Assembly: GCA_018398765.1 (NCBI GenBank) | Contig: JAHBMJ010002140.1 | Location: forward strand, 1 to 15,775 | Source of the DNA: Chromera velia | Lineage: Eukaryota > Sar > Chromeraceae | Length of the DNA: 15,775 bases | Direction of reading: 5' to 3' | In this document: in pieces, positions 11,337 through 15,775 of the stretch | How positions within the stretch are numbered: position 1 is the first letter of the stretch | How the letters are laid out: every line of letters begins with the position of its first letter | Notes under the pieces: model-generated | The model's database searches: none | Told to the model about the DNA's origin: nothing | The model's input: only the letters and a program-made list of their open reading frames with translations | Program-made: the position numbers and the translations under genes

Positions 11337-14268
11337 TATCCCTTTGCACCGTGCACGGAAAAACGAGGAAACGCATGGCGAGCTCACAGATCTTGTGCCA
11401 GACGCGCTTACCCAGTCAAACAACGAACATCCCAAATTCACGTGACTGCTCTCACTGATTGTCACGCCTGGAGATTTGCTGCGTCCATGTTCTCTTTTTC
11501 CCCGCCCAGTCCATCTATATTGCTAGACGCAGAACACACAAACTGACCCCCCCAGCCCCCCCCTCCCTTGACTGTGAGACAAACGGACCGATGCAGGACG
11601 AGACGCCGTCTCCAGAGAATCCAGAGATGCACCCACAGGAGAATGAGCCCTCGCTGTTCGCACACGCCCCCTCAGAGTGACAGTTGTGGACACTCAGGAG
11701 ACATTCGTCGTCGTCTGCACGGAGCGAGTCGGTGAAGGTCAGTCAATTGTGTGAAAAATAAAGGTGCAGAGAATGAGAGACTGCCTTCGGAAGGACCTCA
11801 AACAAGGGCACTTCTCGAGCATCGCAAAGTACACCGCTTGCACAACAGAGACAAGAGGCAGAGGAAGAAACGGACACGCAAACCCATGCACCCACCTGTG
11901 CAGACGACACCGTCTCCAGAGAATCCGGTGTTGCACCCGCACCCAAAACTCCCGATCGAATTCGAGCAAGAGGCGTTCCCGTGACAGTCATCAGTTGAGA
12001 GAGTGCACTCGTCGTCGTCTGGAAAGGAGAGGAGAGAAAGGAGAGGAGAGGGCCTTGTGGAGAATCGGAGTCTTCCAGCAGAGAAGGTGAGAGCATAATC
12101 ACTACATGCATGCATCTTTGGGAAGTATGGAACAAGCAATGGATGTCGGAAAGGGAGAGAAGAGAGTAGAGAGCATGACGCGAGAAAGGCTTCCTTCGGC
12201 ACTCACCCGAGCACGAGACGCCGTCTCCAGAGAATCCAGAGTTGCACGCACAAGAGAACGACCCATCGTTATTCGAACACGAACCGTTCACGTGGCAATT
12301 GTGCGTGCCCAGGAGACATTCATTCTGGTCTGCAGACAGCATTTTCACAGTAGGGCGAGACCCGATTTGTTCGGACTCTATAAGGCAGATACAGAGGACC
12401 CTCACTGAGAGACATTTAGACCGTGCCGAATTCGCACGGTGGGTATTTTTACGTCGCTTCGTCGACTGTCTCTGTACAGGTCACCCAAGAACAAACGAAG
12501 AAGTCGATGGTGCGAGAAGAAGGGCTCTTGGATCTCACGGAGGTTGCTCGATTGGCAATTAGAGTCCTTTGTACGCCGTACAAATAGTCTGTTCTCAACA
12601 CCAACAAAGTATGATTGGCTGTTTCAGAACGAAAATGGAGGCCCAAAGACCCGTCTGTCTACATGCAGTCACGCTGGCTGACCGGGTACGCAAGAGACCC
12701 CATTCCCAACGAATCCTGGATCACAGGAGCAGGTGAAACTGCCGTTCTGCAGACAGATAGAGAGAGCACCAAGGAGAAACTAAATGCAGGTCCCTGAAAA
12801 TTCAGAAGGCTTCATTCACTTTTCTTTCTTGTCTGGCACATCCATGCTCCAGGATGGCCCTGTACAGCATTTGTCTGTCGGCTCCTTCCATATGTGCCCT
12901 CCCACTCACCGTGTTAGTGCAGGTTGCGTTCCCATCGCAGTTATGAGTCGCCCCTGAGCACTCTTCAAGGTCTGCATCCAAGATTATGCGCATAGGAGAA
13001 CGTTCTTTCAGCTTACCGTTGAGCCCAAAAGACTGTCAATCTGGATTGTCTTTGAGCAAACAATAATTCAACGTACGTTTCGACACACAACATTTCGTGT
13101 CAGAAAAAAGTTGACCGACTCAGAATTTCCTTCAGCATTTCTCTCTTCTGCCCACCATTGCACACCACTCCCGTTGGACTCCCTCCGTCAGTCTGGTACC
13201 CTGTGTTGCATTGGCAGGTGAAGGAGAACAGCGTCTCCGCACACATCGCGTTGGAGTCGCAATTGTGGGTTCGCTGGGCGCACTCTGCAAAGATCGGGTG
13301 GAAGTGGAAGTGGCAGGCGGAGGCGGGCAAGTGACTTGCCACCAGTCAAACACTTCGAGGAACGTCTGAAAGAAAGTCAATCGAGCTCACTTTCTAATCT
13401 GCTGTTTATTAATAATTGATGGTTCTTCCGTTTACTTTCGGGCCCCTGTCCCCTTACGTGTTTCATTCATGTTTGAGTATGAACAAAGTTCGGCAAGTCT
13501 TTTTTCAACATGAATCACCCCTCTTGGAAAATCTTCATTCAACCCAAGCTACGCAGAGAGAGACAAGTAGAAAGGTGAAGGAAGATGAGGAAAGTTTCCC
13601 CCTCACCTTCAAAATAGAAGTCAAGCTGAAAGTAATCGAAATGGGCGTCCATCCCGGCAGCGTCGGTACTTGCAAAGAGGCCGATGTAGACTGCGAAAGT
13701 TGTTGTGTAGCTCCCCAGAAATTCCCAATCACTTCCGTTGTGCCAATAACCATCATACTCCCCACTCCCTGCACAGATAGCACAGAGAGAAGAGATCGGA
13801 AGTCTGCTGACTATGCGAGCAATTCAATTCCTCTCAAATTATGCACAACCTGTAACAAACGCTTCTGCATCTGGTAATGCGCAGATTCATTCTCTCCGTG
13901 CGTCTGTGAGAATTTCCTGAATCCAAGAAGAGAATCAGCATTAACGTTTGTCCTTAATTTCATGCCGTTCGCTCGAAGAGGGAGGACATCTACTGACTGA
14001 CCTTTATGCGCCATGGCGTATTCAACGTACGTGTTCTGCACTGGTGTATTCACTGAATACCCCCCACCCCCATAGGGTGTCAGTCGCGATAGTGACGCCC
14101 TGTCAGGCCCCCACCTGCACACAGGCACGCACGACGAATGGATGACCTTTTGACAATGTCCAGTTGCACAGACGCACGACCCCTTCACGTGGGAATGCAT
14201 GTTCTTAGCTCCACTGGCCAGAAATCGATTGATCGCTCCGTTTGCTTACAGAGATACTCTCCGTCTGC

Positions 14269-14307
<39 letters not shown>

Positions 14308-14335
14308 CCATGAAGAAAAGGAGGGAAACAAACCA

Positions 14336-14386
<51 letters not shown>

Positions 14387-15377
14387 CTGTCTGTCTGTCC
14401 GTCTGTCTGTCTGTCTGTGCAAGAAAACTGACGTTCTCGAACCCAGGTAGAAGAACCCGACCCCCCCGTAGGTGTCGTACACGTGGAGCCCCGCCTTAAA
14501 GTTGTTCCCGTTATCCGAGGAGAGCTTGAACCGGGCAGTCCAGTTTCCAGCTAGCCTGTCCGTTCAGAGTCACACATGCATGGACACATACCGCTTCCAC
14601 ACAAGTAAGCAAGTACATAAGACAATCAGTCCAGCAGTGAGGTACTCAGACACTGAGAATGTCAGAGAGTCTGGCAAAGAATTAAAAAGGAGATAGATGG
14701 ACAGGCAGATAGCACTGTCTGGTCCCAAAAGAAAGAGAGAGAGACTGACCCTCCCGGAGCATCTGTACGAATGAGCGGAGCCCCTGCCCTTGTAGCATCA
14801 AGGTTGCAGAGTCCTGTGCTTGAGACCAACAGAGACCCTCCAGAAACTGAGTACGACGATATTCCGGGGTCTGTGATCTCGGGAGTCCTGCACCGTCAGA
14901 TTACATGCATGTCAGATAGGATACACAGATAGATGCGTACACGGGGAGGGGACGAACACCCACACGCAGACGCGTAGAGGAGGAAGACGAGAAATGGACT
15001 AGCGCTTCGCTGGCCAAGCAAAGCGGACATCATTTGAGAAGCACGAAAGATTTCCCTGCGAGGTTGGAACATGGCCTGTCCAATGAGAAGACCCCATGCA
15101 GTCCGGGGCGCTTGGGGCGGTTGCATGCAGACTGAGCTGGACAATGACTGACCTTTCAAATTACCTCAGACAGCTGATGGAATCCTTCCTTCATTGCAGC
15201 CCTGACATGGCCACACACTCTCAGACTGACTGACCAAATGCTTGTGTTCAGAGAAGATCCATCAAAGTCGTCTCTCCAAGGAGGGGAAGGGGCAGAGGTA
15301 ATGACGCCTGTTTGCACCCCTAAAAGAACAGATGCAACCAGAAGGGAGCAGACAGGACTGCGGATCGGGGACCGCAT
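2971..15377 (-). CDS. Large multi-domain membrane receptor: signal peptide, ConA-like, 6 EGF, GAIN-like region, 5 TM (27-exon model)
   Basis: Proposed exons, 5' to 3' on the minus strand: 15377-15235, 14887-14750, 14555-14433, 14099-14002, 13768-13607, 13284-13156, 12971-12910, 12746-12683, 12329-12207, 12018-11896, 11714-11589, 11279-11157, 10661-10582, 10298-10176, 9747-9616, 9117-9069, 8785-8621, 8384-8249, 8152-7791, 7710-7548, 7436-7410, 7355-7307, 7250-7099, 6881-5208, 4799-4632, 4336-3368, 3154-2971. They total 5847 nt (1948 residues plus TAG), and reading phase is continuous at every junction. Topology: secreted N-terminal ectodomain (about residues 30-927), TM1 at 928-951, a cytoplasmic region, then TM2-TM5. 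Inferred role: a cell-surface adhesion or sensor protein. The order recalls polycystin-1-type proteins, but PLAT and channel modules are not seen. Exons 13-14 and 20-22 are the least certain; introns longer than 300 bp hold no supported genes. It could instead be two genes split near 7.0 kb. Confidence 0.55.
3368..4336 (-). other. Exon 26: membrane region with TM2-TM5
   Basis: This 969-nt exon has acceptor GGGTGCAG and donor GTCTGC. After LRIFHRPHVWLLMDVSPVTE come TM2 (LRLAGTFCLCLILNAATVLV, about residues 1596-1620) and TM3 (SLISFLALLLVVGSLLRPLC, about 1656-1677). A polar loop of about 120 residues follows (Ser/Arg-rich), then TM4 (LLWVACGVAALVYLSLLAVA, about 1803-1827) and TM5 (ILIFFLLEILWCCLLSLC, about 1863-1883). 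Two spans, a long loop, then two spans recalls TM2-TM5 of polycystin-1-like proteins, where an H-x-W stretch precedes TM2. That likeness is from memory and layout only. Without splicing, the frame runs on to a stop at 3313. Confidence 0.55.
4632..4799 (-). other. Exon 25: short segment before TM2
   Basis: Acceptor TATGCAG, donor GTGTGT; both phases match the neighbours. It encodes a Trp-rich hydrophobic stretch (WVLWGLWSLLRSVGGAWG) too short for a confident membrane span, then basic residues (FARRRVFVKREFYSLIDTE). It probably lies at the cytoplasmic membrane face. Confidence 0.45.
5208..6881 (-). other. Exon 24: long cytoplasmic segment, Ser-Pro-rich and acidic
   Basis: This is the longest exon (1674 nt, residues about 951-1509), open throughout. 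Just inside the membrane come SCLPILCSAI and basic residues. A Cys/Arg patch (CAVCCRRLLLREE) leads into a basic helical stretch (residues about 1077-1157). Ser/Glu-rich segments follow, then two Pro-rich runs with about sixteen Ser-Pro dipeptides in the exon as a whole, an acidic cluster (about 1357-1393), and a helical end (MMLDAIQHQRSRIFKTLDTF). The composition suggests a mostly disordered regulatory region open to proline-directed kinases. I find no PLAT domain, which polycystins carry here. The acceptor used is ATTCAG at 6882-6887; an upstream GACAG site would give an immediate stop. If this were a separate gene, it could start at the ATG at 6952. Confidence 0.6.
7099..7250 (-). other. Exon 23: first transmembrane segment
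   Basis: Acceptor CGTTGCAG, donor CTA/GTCAGT. It encodes a polar stretch (YVPPPRKAPESGETRS) and then a hydrophobic span containing SVLVLWNWLLIFSILCGVAY (about residues 928-951). The donor cuts inside an in-frame TAG. Spliced to exon 24 the codon becomes TAT; unspliced, the protein stops right after the membrane span. Confidence 0.65.
7307..7710 (-). other. Exons 20-22: possible degenerate GPS region before TM1
   Basis: Exon 7710-7548 is well bounded (GATTCAG acceptor, GTGAGT donor). Cys/Trp elements include ECKKERFLWDKYEGNQISC and SWQCSGKDPVPIEF. Position just before TM1 and C..W...C...C spacing are loosely GPS-like. The canonical C-x-C-x-H-L-T/S cleavage core is absent, so autoproteolysis is not supported. 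Exons 7436-7410 and 7355-7307 are small, with introns of only 54 and 56 bp. They were chosen because they alone restore the phase needed by the TM1 exon; the donors GTGTGA and GTAGAG are weak, and a stronger GTGAGT lies 2 nt away at 7407. Confidence 0.35.
7791..8152 (-). other. Exon 19: extracellular juxtamembrane exon with an RQRR site
   Basis: A 362-nt exon between TTCTTGCAG and GTCAGC, residues about 700-820. Residues 707-710 read RQRR followed by Q, an exact furin-type R-x-R-R pattern. A second basic cluster (GGRRR) lies about 30 residues later. The rest is helix-prone and acidic (VVDSAEQLEVPVDEAKE), then LLESSWEDLQLGLRGGEWVL. No domain is recognised. Confidence 0.55.
8249..9747 (-). other. 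Exons 15-18: helical then beta region resembling a GAIN/REJ-type module
   Basis: Exons 9747-9616, 9117-9069, 8785-8621 and 8384-8249 join in frame with good TGCAG acceptors (the last uses GATCAG). The first three encode helix-like segments: AFALLLSRFEECVAMLPLEE, GVLTGVLEDTLATT, then DNDAAALALLSLLDGI and DLISELSSSGTTVEVHSS. Beta-like strands follow (MRMLVSTFDV, TVFSVEIQSLSVLLEL). Helices followed by beta strands, just outside the first membrane segment, is how GAIN domains of adhesion receptors and polycystins are built. No sequence signature proves the family, so this is inference from layout. Exon 18 ends in a Gly/Glu-rich loop and VLLTTVDNPHPYAAG. Confidence 0.45.
9593..9615. repeat. (GACA)n tetranucleotide repeat at a splice donor
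   Basis: An imperfect GACA repeat. On the coding (minus) strand it reads (TGTC)n and begins at the donor GTCTGT of exon 15. Confidence 0.75.
10176..10661 (-). other. Exons 13-14: candidate linker after the EGF array
   Basis: Two exons fit the required phases (1 to 0, then 0 to 0). Exon 10661-10582 has acceptor CTCTCTAG and donor GTGGGA. Exon 10298-10176 has acceptor TGTGCAG and donor GTACAC, preceded by CAAG. The residues include FLCILPSENYT, VPMCDENSTAPS and GSIIGVNCARK: three cysteines and two N-glycosylation sequons, fitting an extracellular linker. No family is recognised. A competing candidate exon for the first lies at about 10906-11031. The introns on either side (10662-11156 and 9748-10175) show nothing else. 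Confidence 0.35.
11157..11279 (-). other. Exon 12: calcium-binding-type EGF module 6
   Basis: A phase 1-1 exon of 123 nt: DVDECTLGAHNCHADAAC, then CQNTTGSFVCACNSPFVGD and VEC. The calcium lead and hydroxylation consensus are both present. The (TC)n tract of the preceding intron runs almost to its acceptor. It is the last recognisable EGF module. Confidence 0.85.
11294..11332. repeat. (GA)n microsatellite
   Basis: About 19 GA units in intron 11. On the coding strand it is (TC)n and serves as the pyrimidine tract before the exon 12 acceptor. Confidence 0.95.
11589..11714 (-). other. Exon 11: calcium-binding-type EGF module 5
   Basis: A phase 1-1 exon of 126 nt: DDDECLLSVHNCHSEGAC, then CANSEGSFSCGCISGFSGD. 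The last loop is one residue longer (VSSC). The donor is GTCCGT, and its 3' half is nearly identical to exon 9. Confidence 0.85.
11896..12018 (-). other. Exon 10: calcium-binding-type EGF module 4
   Basis: A phase 1-1 exon of 123 nt: DDDECTLSTDDCHGNASC, then CSNSIGSFGCGCNTGFSGD and VVC. The DxDE lead and hydroxylation consensus are present. The acceptor is TTCCAG and the donor GTGGGT. Confidence 0.85.
12207..12329 (-). other. Exon 9: calcium-binding-type EGF module 3
   Basis: A phase 1-1 exon of 123 nt. It reads DQNECLLGTHNCHVNGSC and then CSNNDGSFSCACNSGFSGD, six cysteines in all, with the DxNE calcium lead and the Asp/Asn hydroxylation consensus. It carries TGCAG acceptor and GTGAGT donor sites. 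Confidence 0.85.
12683..12971 (-). other. Exons 7-8: EGF-like module 2, split by a phase-0 intron
   Basis: Exon 12971-12910 gives DLEECSGATHNCDGNATC and ends TNT before GTGAGT. Exon 12746-12683 continues NGSFTCSCDPGFVGNGVSC. Together they supply all six cysteines and the hydroxylation pattern C-x-N-x4-F-x-C-x-C, with a DLEE calcium-type lead. The 163-bp intron interrupts the module between the third and fourth cysteine, unlike the other five EGF modules. Confidence 0.8.
13156..13284 (-). other. Exon 6: EGF-like module 1
   Basis: A single phase 1-1 exon with six cysteines in EGF spacing: EECAQRTHNC, NAMC, FTCQC and a final VVC. It lacks the usual DxDE lead, having FEEC. Glu replaces the Asp/Asn of the hydroxylation motif (CAETLFSFTCQC), so calcium binding is doubtful. 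An insert (TDGGSPTG) lengthens the last loop. It follows the ConA-like domain with no linker. Confidence 0.8.
13607..15377 (-). other. Exons 1-5: signal peptide and concanavalin A-like (DUF1349-like) domain
   Basis: The start chosen is the ATG at 15377, because it gives a clean signal peptide: a short basic start, the hydrophobic core VCSLLVASVLLGVQ, and a likely cut near TSA/PSPPW. In-frame ATGs at 15455 and 15422 would only add a charged leader. The mature protein opens with WRDDFDGSSLNTSIW and closes at about residue 220 with HFDYFQLDFYF. Between these lie NWTARFKLSSDNG, AGLHVYDTYGGVGFFYLG, YWHNGSDWEFLGSY and FAVYIGLFASTDAAGMDA. An opening DDFDG..L....W, an S-DNG strand, and a closing IGLfAst....aHFDyF are typical of ConA-like lectin/glucanase beta-sandwiches of the DUF1349 or GH43 C-terminal type. 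These usually bind or accompany carbohydrate; I see no glycosidase catalytic pair. Several N-glycosylation sequons (NTS, NWT, NGS) fit secretion. Junction phases are 2, 2, 2, 1, 1. Confidence 0.65.
14263..14418. repeat. Two (CTGT)n tetranucleotide arrays in intron 3
   Basis: Arrays at about 14263-14308 and 14337-14418 are separated by about 28 bp of unique sequence, with occasional CCGT or TTGT variants. On the coding strand they are (GACA)n and start about 14 nt after the exon 3 donor. Cys/Leu/Ser/Val and Arg/Thr/Asp/Gln open frames across them are repeat translations. Confidence 0.95.
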
Positions 15378-15775
15378 TGCGACCCGCCAAGAGGGTGCCC
15401 TGACGCTGTCTGATCTGTACATGCAGCGTCTGCGCACCGATTTCCAAAGATTCAAAACACGTACACAGAACCTTAAAACCTCACCACTCTGTCAGAAGCA
15501 TGTCCGTGTGGTCTAGAGTGTGGTGTGCAGAATGAAAATTAGGATTTACATGCCGGACGACACAGCTGGGTCTCTAGCTGCGAAAGATTCAAGGGCACCG
15601 TTCCCACGGGTAGTCGTGACTTCCGTGATCGTTTGTAAACAGGAAGGCCGTGCCCACCGGTTTCTGACCATCTGACAGACCATGGAACTGAAGAAGGCAT
15701 GGATATATACCCGTTTCTTCTCATGAGCTTGAATCCCATTTGAATCCCGCATTGAATGAAGCCCCCCCCCCCCCC
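15378..15775 (-). promoter_or_regulatory. 5' flank of the minus-strand gene
   Basis: This holds the 5' UTR and proximal promoter if the start at 15377 is right. A TATATA-like stretch at 15702-15708 lies about 325 bp upstream of the ATG, but I cannot show that it is used. No other gene is supported here, and no upstream coding exon was found. Confidence 0.3.
15762..15775. repeat. Poly-C run at the window edge
   Basis: Fourteen C residues end the window. It may be a true homopolymer or a contig-end effect. Confidence 0.9.

Noticed and set aside
11242-11546. Arg/Glu repeat frames on the plus strand
   Set aside because: Translation of the GA microsatellite.
14263-14418. CRISPR-like spaced repeats
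   Set aside because: There are only two arrays of a 4-bp unit with a single spacer; a simple microsatellite in a eukaryotic intron.
14138-14482. Cys/Leu/Ser/Val and Asp/Arg/Gln/Thr repeat proteins
   Set aside because: These are translations of the CTGT microsatellite on each strand, within an intron.

Overview
The window looks like nuclear DNA of an intron-rich microbial eukaryote. Short exons are separated by introns of roughly 50-500 bp. Donors begin GT and nearly every acceptor is a YTGCAG-type site. The coding frames make sense only after splicing. Calcium-binding EGF modules, mixed base composition and high intron density would fit an alveolate such as a chromerid, but that placement is a guess. 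I see no bacterial operons, rRNA, tRNA, CRISPR array or transposase.

Layout: (1) 281-1892, plus strand: the 3' part of a gene whose 5' end lies left of the window. Seven phase-compatible exons encode about 251 residues of a soluble, mostly helical protein with an acidic C-terminus that I do not recognise. (2) 1893-2970: 3' flanks between two convergent genes, including a markedly AT-rich island at about 2440-2850. (3) 2971-15377, minus strand: my model is one large gene of 27 exons, 5847 coding nt and 1948 residues. Reading phases were checked by hand across every junction. (4) 15378-15775: its 5' flank, ending in a poly-C run at the window edge.

The minus-strand protein reads, N to C: signal peptide; a concanavalin A-like beta-sandwich resembling the DUF1349 / GH43 C-terminal group; six EGF modules, five with the Asp/Asn-hydroxylation pattern; a linker; a helical then beta region resembling a GAIN/REJ-type juxtamembrane module; an RQRR furin-type site; a possible degenerate GPS; TM1; a cytoplasmic segment of about 560 residues rich in Ser-Pro and acidic stretches; then four more hydrophobic segments (TM2-TM5) and a short tail. 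Adhesive ectodomain, juxtamembrane module, TM1, big cytoplasmic insert and further TMs is the order found in polycystin-1-type proteins. However, I see no PLAT domain and no C-terminal channel module, so the relationship is a hypothesis. The main alternative is two adjacent genes split at about 6950-7100. There an in-frame TAG straddles the donor after TM1, so intron retention would give a single-pass receptor.

TM = predicted membrane segment. Exon numbers refer to the minus-strand gene unless stated. All exon borders come from splice motifs plus frame continuity, without transcript evidence.
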